Program-made: the position numbers and the translations under genes | In this document: positions 19,165 through 27,021 of the stretch, piece by piece | Layout: each line of letters opens with the position of its first letter | How positions within the stretch are numbered: the stretch's first letter is position 1 | DNA from: Acidobacteriota bacterium | GTDB lineage: Bacteria > Acidobacteriota > Terriglobia > Acidiferrales > UBA7541 | Length of the DNA stretch: 48,483 bases | Direction: 5' to 3' | Assembly (NCBI GenBank): GCA_003223255.1 | Contig: QHYJ01000060.1 | Location: 1 to 48,483 of the forward strand | Notes under the pieces: generated by a model | What the model was told of the DNA's origin: nothing | Seen by the model: only the letters and a program-made list of their open reading frames with translations | The model's database searches: none

Positions 19165-19517
19165 TTATTTGTTGTGAGTTCCGGCAAGGAAATCGTCTTT
19201 GTCGAACATCGGCCGAACCTCGGTCTCGCCTTGCCAGCCGGGCCAATATTTTCTGTGAAGCTCCATGAAATCCTTGGCCGATTCAACGGCTTCCTTCATG
19301 GAATTGAATTCGAAGTTGGCGAAACCGCCGCCGATTTCCTTCGCTTCCGAGAAGGGGCCATCGAGCGCGGTCACCTTGCCTCCGCGAAGCTGGACGCGCG
19401 CGCTCATCGCACTCGGTTTAAGGCCGCCGCATCGCCACTTTGCCATATGGCCTCCATCAGCGCCTTCGGCGGAGGACCGGAATTCTCGGCAGACTTCACA
19501 AGCATCATGAATCGCAT
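19165..19517 (-). pseudogene. YCII-related (DGPF) protein gene, broken by an internal deletion
   Basis: The start (RFMMLVKSAENSGPP, with AAAGGAG 8 bases upstream at 19517) and the end (SARVQLRGGK, ALDGPFSEAKEIGGGF, then WQGETEVRPMF) match the YCII family, but they lie in different frames. The first frame runs into a stop shortly after LMEAIWQSGD. The second begins to look like the family at MAKWRCGGLKP (19446). The helix normally containing the KAGVL-type segment (some 11-14 residues) is missing at the join near 19445, so the defect is a small deletion with a frameshift. The ECF42-type promoter is preserved at 19594-19622. Confidence 0.75.
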
Positions 19518-19593
19518 GCGCATCTCTCCTTTACGGGGCTCCATTCTTTAGAGCCGATTGCCCCTAAACGGGAGTGAGTCCCGCCCCACATTT

Positions 19594-19622
19594 ACGACGA
19601 ACGACATTCCACAAAATCGACA
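19594..19622 (-). promoter_or_regulatory. ECF42-type promoter of the broken YCII gene
   Basis: Reading leftward, TGTCGA (19622-19617), 17 bases, CGTCGT (19599-19594), 77 bases before the gene start. The element is kept although the gene it serves is disrupted. Confidence 0.72.
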
Positions 19623-19639
19623 CAGCACTCTTTTATGCT

Positions 19640-20536
19640 TCACTTTACTGCGGGCATTGGCGCGTCAAGAAAAGGCAGGACCGTAGGCGCCAATGCCGGT
19701 GACGAGAAAAGGTTGTAATGCGTCACCCCAGGCAAAATGGCGAGGCGGGCGTTGGAGATTCCTGATCCATCCCAGCCGCCATCCTTCTTGCCTCCACCCA
19801 GGAGTTGGAAGAACTCCACTACATGTTCCGGATGCATAGAGTCCGCGTCTCCAAACACAAGCATTGTTGGCGCTTGGATCGCGGCGACGTCTTTCGACCA
19901 GTCGAAGTCCTTTCGCAGCAAGTCTCCCATCTTCGTGACCAGCACCGGCCAATTTTCGGGCTTGGGGGCGGTTCGCGCGTAAGCCTGATAAAGAGGGCTC
20001 TGCTTCAACTGCTCGGCAACAGCAGGCCCCAACTGTGCCATGGCAGCGAGAATCTCGGGATACCATCCGTTCCGCTTGAAGACTGTTGAGACCACGACCA
20101 GTTTTCTGACGCTGGCGGAATGCCGGATGGTGGTTTGCAGGGCCGTCCCGGCGCCAAGCGAATACCCCATCACATCGGCCTTCTCAATTCCGAGCTGTTT
20201 CATCAACCCGGCAATGTCGTCCGCGAGCGCTTCGTAGCTAATCGGGCGGTCAATATCCCCAGCGCGCCCGTGGGCCTGCAGATCGGCGGCAAGCACGCGT
20301 CGAGTCTTCGCTAGCACTGGTAAGAGCTCGCCAAATATCTCCATGGAGCCCAGCCCGCCGTGGAGCAAGACCAACGGGTCTCCATTGCCGTGGATTTCGT
20401 AATAGAGTTTGAGGCCGTTCACGGGCGCGTAACCGGTCTTGGCAGGCGGTGTCGCGGCTGTCTGCCCAAATGCCTTGGTTGATGCTGCCAAGATGCTTCC
20501 GGCGGCGGAAGCTGCGTGGAAAGCTCGTCTAGGCAT
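19640..20536 (-). CDS. Exported alpha/beta hydrolase
   Basis: A 298-residue alpha/beta-hydrolase with an N-terminal export signal: RR at residues 3-4, a weakly hydrophobic alanine-rich stretch and a cleavage-type TKAFGQ near residue 25. The fold is visible from [20 protein letters not shown] (oxyanion-loop HGG), through the nucleophile elbow GYSLGAG (Ser in G-Y-S-L-G), to the acid strand [15 protein letters not shown] and the catalytic His in LPGVTHYNL. The start at 20536 is preceded by GGGAG; an earlier in-frame start at 20632 would overlap the upstream YCII gene. It lies 43 bases after that YCII gene in the same orientation, so it is likely under the same ECF42-type promoter. The substrate is unknown. 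Confidence 0.85.
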   Translation of the reverse strand: MPRRAFHAASAAGSILAASTKAFGQTAATPPAKTGYAPVNGLKLYYEIHGNGDPLVLLHGGLGSMEIFGELLPVLAKTRRVLAADLQAHGRAGDIDRPISYEALADDIAGLMKQLGIEKADVMGYSLGAGTALQTTIRHSASVRKLVVVSTVFKRNGWYPEILAAMAQLGPAVAEQLKQSPLYQAYARTAPKPENWPVLVTKMGDLLRKDFDWSKDVAAIQAPTMLVFGDADSMHPEHVVEFFQLLGGGKKDGGWDGSGISNARLAILPGVTHYNLFSSPALAPTVLPFLDAPMPAVK

Positions 20537-20579
20537 CACTTTTTTTCTCCCATTTGGATTTTTGCTGCCGACGATGAAA

Positions 20580-20969
20580 CTAGGCGCCGGTTTTCTTCTC
20601 TTGCAGTTCCGGTGGAAAGTCGGTATTTTCAAACACCTGGCGAATTTCCATCAAGCCGTTCTCCGGGAGAGGGCACCGCTTGGCCCATTCGAGCGCTTCC
20701 TCCTTCGATTGCACTTGGATGAGCCAGAAGCCGGCAATCACTTCCTTGGCTTCGGTGAACGGTCCGTCCAGCACAATTTTCCTGCCGCCTGTAACGCGGA
20801 TGCGGAATCCCTTGGAGGTTGCGTGCAGCCCTTCGGCCAACAGCAGTACGCCGGCCTTCTTTATTTCTTCGTTGTACTTCCTCATCGCCAGCACGATTTC
20901 TTTGTTAGGAGCCGCTGTAAGCTTCTCTAGTGGTTCCGGCGGAGCCGGTAAAAGCATCATGAATCGCAT
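20580..20969 (-). CDS. YCII-related (DGPF) domain protein
   Basis: A 129-residue YCII/DGPF protein: MRFMMLLPAPPEP, then a helix (IVLAMRKYNEEIKKAGVLL), the signature LDGPFTEAKEVIAGFW, and ALEWAKRCPL followed by the ME-IRQVF strand. The order and spacing match the other intact copies, and AAAGGAG lies 5 bases before the ATG. The protein is shorter at the C-terminus than the 140-residue copy downstream of it in the cluster. It is transcribed with the exported hydrolase and preceded by an ECF42-type promoter 49 bases away. Confidence 0.88.
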   Translation of the reverse strand: MRFMMLLPAPPEPLEKLTAAPNKEIVLAMRKYNEEIKKAGVLLLAEGLHATSKGFRIRVTGGRKIVLDGPFTEAKEVIAGFWLIQVQSKEEALEWAKRCPLPENGLMEIRQVFENTDFPPELQEKKTGA

Positions 20970-21017
20970 GTCTCTCCTTTGAGACTCAAAGCCAGAATCC
21001 TTCCAGCTTCTATGGAG

Positions 21018-21046
21018 ACGACGAACGGCAAGCCCGGAAATCGACA
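21018..21046 (-). promoter_or_regulatory. ECF42-type promoter of the YCII-hydrolase pair
   Basis: Reading leftward, TGTCGA (21046-21041), 17 bases, CGTCGT (21023-21018), about 49 bases before the start codon. Confidence 0.75.
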
Positions 21047-21053
21047 GCCCGAT

Positions 21054-21476
21054 TTACTTATTCTTTGCAAGCTTTTTTCCCATCTCGCGGGCACGATCGA
21101 TTGCCTCGCTAGGGGCGAAGTCGTCCAACTCAAAGAACTGGCGAATCTCGATTTCGCCTTTTTGACCTTCACCAGCGGGGTTAGGGGCGCGCTTGGCCCA
21201 TTCGATGGCCTCTTCTCGCGACTTTACCTGGATGATCCAGTATCCTGCGATCAGTTCTTTGCTTTCTGTGAAAGGGCCGTCTACGACCGTGCGCTTACCT
21301 CCCGAGAACTCGATGCGGGCACCTTTGGAACTGGGTTGAAGTCCCGCGAGGTCCAGGAGCACCCCTGCTTTCATCAGCTCCTCATTGTACTTGCCCATAG
21401 CCGAAAGCAGCTCTTCACTCGGCATCTTGCCTGCCTCTGAGTCTTTGTTTGCCTTCACAAGCATCATGAATCGCAT
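21054..21476 (-). CDS. YCII-related (DGPF) domain protein
   Basis: A 140-residue YCII/DGPF protein. It begins MRFMMLVKANKDSEAG, with the helix LLSAMGKYNEELMKAGVLLD, the signature VDGPFTESKELIAGYW, EEAIEWAKRAPNP and an IEIRQFFEL strand, then a basic helix (AREMGKKLAKNK) that the other copies lack. The ATG at 21476 was chosen because AAGGAG is 8 bases upstream; an earlier GTG at 21485 has none. An ECF42-type promoter lies 75 bases upstream. It appears to be its own transcription unit. Confidence 0.88.
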   Translation of the reverse strand: MRFMMLVKANKDSEAGKMPSEELLSAMGKYNEELMKAGVLLDLAGLQPSSKGARIEFSGGKRTVVDGPFTESKELIAGYWIIQVKSREEAIEWAKRAPNPAGEGQKGEIEIRQFFELDDFAPSEAIDRAREMGKKLAKNK

Positions 21477-21551
21477 GCATACCACTCCTTGGTTTTGGTT
21501 TGAAGCAGGCTTTTCGGAAAAGTTGACCCGCCGAACCCCGCCTCTACTCTA

Positions 21552-21580
21552 ACGTCGAACGAATACCAGTCCAATCGACA
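21552..21580 (-). promoter_or_regulatory. ECF42-type promoter of the 140-residue YCII gene
   Basis: Reading leftward, TGTCGA (21580-21575), 17 bases, CGACGT (21557-21552). The -10 variant CGAC agrees with the CG(A/T)C pattern. Confidence 0.72.
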
Positions 21581-21590
21581 TAGGTGAGCG

Positions 21591-21872
21591 CTAACCAACT
21601 CCGGCAAGAGTCAGGAGGAACTGCAAACAGGAGGCTGACATTTGGAGGAGACCCTCCATGAGGCTCAGGTGGCTATGAGCGCAGGCCTGCAATACTTGCC
21701 ATGCCCCCTGTAGGATCGAAGAGAGCGCCTGCAGCGCCGCCTTTAAGGGGATTCCAAGGATAATGCTCAACCGCGATGTAATTTGATCCAGACCGACAGC
21801 CAACCCTGCAAGTCCCAGCGCAGTTCCTGCTAACGGGCTAATCTTTTCTGTTCTTGCTTTCTGCGTTGCCAT
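21591..21872 (-). CDS. Small hydrophobic protein of unknown function, candidate ECF42 target
   Basis: A 93-residue protein with a polar N-terminus (MATQKARTEKIS) followed by a largely apolar, probably amphipathic-helical body (TALGLAGLAVGL, LSIILGIPLKAALQALSSIL, SASCLQFLLTLAGVG). Two Cys residues lie in the C-terminal half. No family was recognised. The start is well supported by AGGGAGG. It is preceded by an ECF42-type promoter 40 bases away, the closest spacing in the cluster, which argues that it is a real gene and part of the regulon. It might associate with the membrane; no signal peptide is evident. Confidence 0.6.
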   Translation of the reverse strand: MATQKARTEKISPLAGTALGLAGLAVGLDQITSRLSIILGIPLKAALQALSSILQGAWQVLQACAHSHLSLMEGLLQMSASCLQFLLTLAGVG

Positions 21873-21910
21873 GGCCGCCTCCCTGAATTGCTTTCCCGGT
21901 TCTATCTACT

Positions 21911-21939
21911 ATGTCGAATCAGAAGCGGCCAAATCGACA
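21911..21939 (-). promoter_or_regulatory. ECF42-type promoter of the 93-residue orphan
   Basis: Reading leftward, TGTCGA (21939-21934), 17 bases, CGACAT (21916-21911). It is the first element of the cluster and lies about 40 bases before the start codon. Confidence 0.72.
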
Positions 21940-22148
21940 GGTGGACCAGGGCCATCCAGAACCTCGACTAAGTCTTTGTGGCGGTTAGCCTTCCGGTCCT
22001 ATGGATGGCTGTGTTGTTGACTGCGAACGCATGGTCGTGCGCTTCGGGGTTTCTTCTTGACAATAGTAGCGCAGACGTACATCTTGGATGGCTTTGCTCC
22101 CTCCTGTCATTTAAAACAGTGAGGGGGACGGTGCAACGCAAACCCCAA

Positions 22149-23108
22149 ATGAAAAAGGTCAGGCTCTGTTTCCACGATCGCTGTTTCGACGGTACCGCTT
22201 CTGCTGCTCTCTTTTACCGCTTTTACCGCGAGAAATTTGACAAGAACGCCGAGTTTGCTTTTACCGGCATGACGCACCGGGCTTCGCAACCCTGGGAAGA
22301 CGGTATCTTCGACGGCGATGAAAACGTTATCGTCGATTTCAAGTATTCCAGTTCGCCGAAGGTGACTTGGTGGTTCGATCATCACCAAAGCGCATTTCTG
22401 ACCTCCTCCGACGCCGAACAATTCCGCCATCAAACGCGCGAACATATGTTTTACGAGCCGGATTACAAGTCGTGCACTAAGCTGATTGCGACGGTCACAA
22501 AAGAAAAATTCGGCTTTGACACTGCGGCGCTGGCGGATTTGGTTCATTGGGGCGACATCATCGACGGAGCACAGTATCCGACGCCGCAGGCAGCCGTGGA
22601 ATTGGCCGAACCCGCGACACAACTTGCTTTAGTGATCGAGGCCGCGCCGGAAAATGGCCTGCCGGCACGGATTATTCCAGACTTAGCCTACCGTCCTCTG
22701 GCCGAAATGGTTACGCTGCCGCTGGTCGCCAAACATTTGGGACCGCTGCTGGAGCGTCACCGCCGCTCGATCGAGATTCTGCAGCAGCGCATTGAGGCGC
22801 GCGCCGGCGTGATTTTCTTTGACGTCACCGACTTAGATCTGGAAGGCTACAACAAGTTTATTCCGTACTTGCTGCATCCGGAATGCGTTTATTCGGTGAG
22901 CGTGAGCGCCTCCGCGGTGCGAGCAAAAGTCTCGCTGGGCACCAATCCATGGAACCAGGCGACCGCCAACCAAAACTTGGCTTCGCTCGCCGAGAAGTAC
23001 GGCGGCGGAGGCCATCCGCGCGTCTCTGCCATTTCTTTTGAGCCTGGGAAGCTGGCGTACGCGCGTGAAGTAGCTCGCAATCTCGCAGCCGCCTTGCGCG
23101 CAAAATAG
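22149..23108 (+). CDS. DHH-superfamily phosphoesterase
   Basis: A 319-residue protein of the DHH/DHHA1 superfamily. The first metal-binding motif is CFHDRCFDGTASAA (compare HxDxDGxxSA), the DHH-type motif is WWFDHHQSAF, a further acidic site is HWGDIID, and the DHHA1 substrate motif is YGGGGHPRVSAIS near the C-terminus. Members cleave phosphodiester or phosphoanhydride bonds (oligoribonucleases, cyclic dinucleotide or pAp phosphatases) with manganese; which applies here is open. The ATG at 22149 begins just before the conserved part; GTG at 22131 with AGGGGG close upstream is an equally possible start. The gene ends 81 bases before the tRNA-Lys that marks the island. Confidence 0.8.
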   Translation: MKKVRLCFHDRCFDGTASAALFYRFYREKFDKNAEFAFTGMTHRASQPWEDGIFDGDENVIVDFKYSSSPKVTWWFDHHQSAFLTSSDAEQFRHQTREHMFYEPDYKSCTKLIATVTKEKFGFDTAALADLVHWGDIIDGAQYPTPQAAVELAEPATQLALVIEAAPENGLPARIIPDLAYRPLAEMVTLPLVAKHLGPLLERHRRSIEILQQRIEARAGVIFFDVTDLDLEGYNKFIPYLLHPECVYSVSVSASAVRAKVSLGTNPWNQATANQNLASLAEKYGGGGHPRVSAISFEPGKLAYAREVARNLAAALRAK

Positions 23109-23189
23109 CGCCTGATTCCGCGGTTTTGGGTGTTTTCAGCACATCGACAAAATCTAAGCTCCCATGTAAAATTCTAACAATCTCCCCGT

Positions 23190-23264
<75 letters not shown>

Positions 23265-23423
23265 TTCAAATCTAACGACTTACGTCATTCTCGGTTTTCG
23301 TCCCGCACAGGTCATTGTGGGGACTTTTGCGGGGACTCCACTAGAAAAAAGGGAAGAGCGCATTCGCGAGCGGGTTAGGGACAGTCACCTCGGCGTACTG
23401 CTCGCTCTTACAGGTAACGCTCC

Positions 23424-23470
23424 ATCTACGGGCTTTGCAGCGCTGCGCTCGTGTCACACCTTACTTGACT
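23424..23470 (+). repeat. 47-bp direct repeat, copy 1
   Basis: Identical to 23638-23684. Its last base is also the first base of the 111-bp inverted repeat, so the two duplications share a junction. Confidence 0.85.
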
Positions 23471-23580
23471 CAAAGGCATTGGCGTACAGAGGCCCTAACA
23501 CGATCCCTGTGAGAAACCCAGAAGTTTGAAGGAAAACCCTTCGAGCAGAAGTACGACAAGCAAGCCGCCAAACAGGATCG
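23470..23580 (-). repeat. 111-bp inverted repeat, left arm
   Basis: Perfect reverse complement of 23800-23910. It is an inverted fragment of the hydroxylase-like pseudogene that follows. Confidence 0.9.
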
Positions 23581-23637
23581 GAAGATTATAGAACGCGCCC
23601 GTGAGATTGTTACATCGTGCCCTCTTCCATCTCTGGA

Positions 23638-23684
23638 ATCTACGGGCTTTGCAGCGCTGCGCTCGTGTCACACCTTACTTGACT
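23638..23684 (+). repeat. 47-bp direct repeat, copy 2
   Basis: Identical to 23424-23470. Copy 2 lies 39 bases upstream of the pseudogene start. Confidence 0.85.
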
Positions 23685-23723
23685 TAACCCGGCAGGGCTG
23701 CGTCGGCATATCATGGAATTCCG

Positions 23724-24330
23724 ATGCTCACGGCCACCGACATTTCTCCGGCCACCCTCGCGCGCGGCTTGGCCGCCAAGCGAAGGAATGCTTTCACCGC
23801 GATCCTGTTTGGCGGCTTGCTTGTCGTACTTCTGCTCGAAGGGTTTTCCTTCAAACTTCTGGGTTTCTCACAGGGATCGTGTTAGGGCCTCTGTACGCCA
23901 ATGCCTTTGAATATTTGTTTCATCGCTTCGCGCTGCATCCCCCGGGGACGGATTTTGGCTTACTACCATGGATTGCATCACTCCACCTGGGGCACGCCCG
24001 ACGAGCCGCTGTACGTGAACTTCGCCAAGAACCCGTTGATCGTCGTGCCGTTGTTTGCCCTGAATGCCTTGCCGATCTTTGCCGTCGAGTATTTGCTTCG
24101 CGCCGGGCTGGCTCCCGGCATGATGGTTGGCTTCGTGGCTTATTTCGTGGCCCACGAGGAAATCGACTGGCGGATTCACTTTGGCGGTTGGCTGCCGCCC
24201 TGGCTCGAACCCGGGCGGAGGCACCACCTGCAGCATCACGCCGCGGAGGAAGAGCGGTTCAACATCTTTTTTCCCCCTTTTCGATTGGTTGTTCCCGCCG
24301 TGCCCCGGCAGCAAACCGCATCGCTGAGGC
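23724..24330 (+). pseudogene. Fatty acid hydroxylase family gene with several frameshifts
   Basis: Read across frames, the sequence gives an N-terminal membrane segment (AILFGGLLVVLLLEGFSFKLLG), then GIVLGPLYANAFEYLFHRFALHPPG, then YYHGLHHSTWGTPDEPLYVNF, VAHEEIDWRIHFGGWLPPW and RRHHLQHHA, and finally FFPLFDWLF. The His clusters are those of the fatty acid hydroxylase superfamily. Frame changes occur near 23875, near 23960 and in the T6C5T4 run near 24270-24284, and an in-frame stop ends the first frame at 23880-23885. The gene is thus dead or very badly read. It is a second, distinct family member besides the one at 1.2 kb. Part of it is duplicated in inverted orientation at 23470-23580. Confidence 0.7.
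23800..23910 (+). repeat. 111-bp inverted repeat, right arm
   Basis: Perfect reverse complement of 23470-23580, inside the hydroxylase-like pseudogene. The 219-base spacer contains the second copy of the 47-bp direct repeat. Confidence 0.9.
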
Positions 24331-24819
24331 TCGTCAGCGCCGCCGCCTCCGTTCTAGTGGGTACGGAAGCGCAGCTGCGACGGAGTTTCAGAAGATTCTC
24401 GGCCCGCCCCGGACTTGTGAGCAACAACCCGTTGGCCATCTTCGTACCAGGACCGACCTTTCCGATAAGAACTCATGCGCCTCTGGCGCACCAGCAAGCA
24501 TGAAAGGAGCCGGCTTATGCGTAAGTCTTTTACTTTCAACAAGTGCTCGGCCTATTTTCAGAGCAGCGCGTCTACCAGGTAGCCGATAGCTGCATCCCGT
24601 CCCGTCTCCCCTTGTATGCCGCTCAAAAGGAAGGGTTTGAAGGAGCCAGGAGCAAGGCTTCGCATCCCGGGGTAGTCGCGGCAAGGAGGCATACTGTGAT
24701 CTTAGTCGTCTGTTGGCCGGGTTCGCGGAGGTGAAGAGAAACTAATCTCTTCGGACGGTGTTGGGCTTTACAGGACAGGTTGGTCGCCACCGACAGAGTC
24801 GCGTGACGGCTGGAGCTTT
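24331..24819. other. Intergenic stretch, no gene seen
   Basis: About 490 bases between the hydroxylase pseudogene and the TonB-like gene. Frames on both strands lack a ribosome binding site and family-like composition. Nothing further is supported. Confidence 0.4.
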
Positions 24820-26769
24820 TTGGGCCGAATCATGAGATTGAGTAAGGCCAACATTGCTGGACTCGCCTCCCCACTGCAACACGCCGAGATGAAATCCATC
24901 CTGGCCGGTACGTGGCCACCGCTCAAGCCGTTGCCGGTATTCAAGTATGAAACAGTTGAGTATCGCGCCACGATTGATTTCGACAAGAAGCGCGGAGAGT
25001 GGGTTTGTCGAAAAACATCTCTGCCGTCCAACAAGGTTCAGGAACTGCGCGGTGGACTGAGAGAAATCACCATGGCATTGCCCCATGGCGACGCCGAAAT
25101 ATTCACCGAGGGCGCGGAACAGCAGGAACAGGAATTGGAGAAGGACACGAATCGTCGTCTTCAAGCCATGCATGAATGGAGAGAGAACTACGAGAACGGC
25201 GCACTCTATTTTGAACTACGAGACTATCTCTCGGAAAGCCAGCGAACCGAAATTGACCACAGCCTCCGGCTGACTCTTACTGCCCGGCAACTTCAGTTCA
25301 ACTCGAAGAACGTTGCGTATGTTTTTGACGCCCTCTCGACTGCGGGCGGCAGGTTTGCAACGCTCATTGAATTCGCAAAGCGAAATAAGGCGAAGCAGCG
25401 AACTGACCCCCTGGCACAAGAGGAGGGGGCTGTGCCCGAAGCCGAACGCGCAATTGACCACGACAAACAGTCCCTGGGAATCAGCTCTCGCGAGTTTGGA
25501 CCTGTCCTTAATAACCGGTTTGTTCGGGATCAGGAAGCCGCAGAGCGTTGCACAGACGCCGACGAGTTCCCGGCCGTGTCGATTAAGAATGTTTTCCCGG
25601 AGCAAGACCAAGCCCCCTTGGCAGAACAGATCGCACCCCACATTGCGTCTCAACAATTTGAGATCGAGACCTCCGAGATTGTGGATGCGGAGTCTCCATC
25701 GCCCGAACAACCTTACCAAGAAGGGCACCACTCCTCTGCATTTACCGGTCTTGCTGCGCAAGTTCGAACGGGCCAGTCGCCCGCGGATCGCATCGAGGGC
25801 TCGACCTCGCGCTTTCCTGTTCTCGAAATATCCGCATTTCAGGTCGCTGTATTCGCATTACTGTCTTTATTCGCGGTGATCGCTTTCACCGTTGGGCTCA
25901 CAGTGGGACGCGGCCCGCTCGGGAGACGCCTCCGAGAGGCCCCGAAATCAATGCTCGCTGTTGATTCCAAATCACCCACACTGCCTAATCAACCGGACGG
26001 ATCGACTTCGCGAACTCCCACTCCGCCGGTGGCAAGCTCCAATGACTCTGCGGGCACGCATCGCCCCGGCGACGCCACGCCTTCGAAAGAAAAGTCTAAG
26101 GAGAACACCCGAGGCTCGGAAAATTTCGCGCAAGTGCATTCCGCGGATTCAGATTCATCTCCGACAACAGAATCTAAACCATTTGCTAAGCCCGAAGTCA
26201 ATTCTGAGCACAGTGGCGCGATCGAGCTAATTGCGCCGAGAAGTCCCGCTCCAGACAGGCTAACCCCTACGATAGGCACAGCGCCACACTTGCCAAGATC
26301 TTCCGCGATCCTTTTCACTCTCCCAGGCCGGGGAAACCGACCGTTCAGGGTGAGCTTCCCGGAAAAAGCGATCGCCGCCACGTCTTCCTTCGCGATGACC
26401 TCGCAACTTTCCGTTCTCGTTTCTCCGGAGCTCGGGCCCACAGTGGCTCATAAACCGGCTCGATTAGAAGGTGGCCAGCTTGTCTCCTTCGTTTGGCCTC
26501 GTTATCCAAGGCCGGGAAATCGGCATGGACCGGCGGAAACAATAAGCGTCCGCGTCACTATCGGGCAGCTTGGCCAGGTGCTGGAGGTAAAGTTCTTGAG
26601 TGGCTCGCACTCTCTTCTTCCTGCCACAATGCGAGCCATTCGTCAGTGGCGTTACAGACCCACCCTGTTGGACAAAAGACCGGTCCAAGCTCAGCAGGAC
26701 CTCACGATTGAATTCCGGCCGCCACAATATTCGTCGCAGGTGTCATCTCGACATCCATCCCACAACTAG
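24820..26769 (+). CDS. TonB-family protein with a long cytoplasmic N-terminal domain
   Basis: A 649-residue protein with one membrane helix at about residues 340-362 (FQVAVFALLSLFAVIAF). Residues 1-190 look like a globular cytoplasmic domain, beginning with VEYRATIDFDKKRGEWVCR and a following helix, vaguely like a HicB-type fold. An acidic disordered linker follows. After the helix comes a Ser/Pro-rich periplasmic spacer and a C-terminal TonB domain (about 560-640): FVWPRYPRPG, then VRVTIGQLGQVLEVKFLSG and ATMRAIRQWRYRPTLLD. Energy-transducing TonB normally starts with a short tail, so the 340-residue cytoplasmic part is unusual. The start is uncertain: TTG at 24820 has GGAG 4 bases upstream, ATG at 24832 is the alternative. 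No ExbB/ExbD genes are nearby. Confidence 0.75.
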   Translation: MGRIMRLSKANIAGLASPLQHAEMKSILAGTWPPLKPLPVFKYETVEYRATIDFDKKRGEWVCRKTSLPSNKVQELRGGLREITMALPHGDAEIFTEGAEQQEQELEKDTNRRLQAMHEWRENYENGALYFELRDYLSESQRTEIDHSLRLTLTARQLQFNSKNVAYVFDALSTAGGRFATLIEFAKRNKAKQRTDPLAQEEGAVPEAERAIDHDKQSLGISSREFGPVLNNRFVRDQEAAERCTDADEFPAVSIKNVFPEQDQAPLAEQIAPHIASQQFEIETSEIVDAESPSPEQPYQEGHHSSAFTGLAAQVRTGQSPADRIEGSTSRFPVLEISAFQVAVFALLSLFAVIAFTVGLTVGRGPLGRRLREAPKSMLAVDSKSPTLPNQPDGSTSRTPTPPVASSNDSAGTHRPGDATPSKEKSKENTRGSENFAQVHSADSDSSPTTESKPFAKPEVNSEHSGAIELIAPRSPAPDRLTPTIGTAPHLPRSSAILFTLPGRGNRPFRVSFPEKAIAATSSFAMTSQLSVLVSPELGPTVAHKPARLEGGQLVSFVWPRYPRPGNRHGPAETISVRVTIGQLGQVLEVKFLSGSHSLLPATMRAIRQWRYRPTLLDKRPVQAQQDLTIEFRPPQYSSQVSSRHPSHN

Positions 26770-27021
26770 TGGCAGTGAAATCTTCGGGATACCATGCGCT
26801 CGAGAACCGTCCCGTCTCGACGCTTTAGGAAGATCACGGCTGTACCACGGCGAAGTTTGAATCTGTTTGGACCCTTCCCAGGCGCAACGACTGTGACCGA
26901 CCTGGCCTTGTGCGAGCAGCGCTTGAGCCTGTCCCACTACACGCATGGCACGCGGCATGTTGAGCACGTCGGCCGCGAGGACTGCCTCCTGGTCGAGGTA
27001 AAGAACTCCCCGGACGATGTT

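Noticed and set aside
23265-23723. The left end of the island as an integrase gene remnant
   Set aside because: No tyrosine or serine recombinase motif can be read in any frame; the only frame of some length (23317-23529) is low-complexity and runs into the repeat structure.
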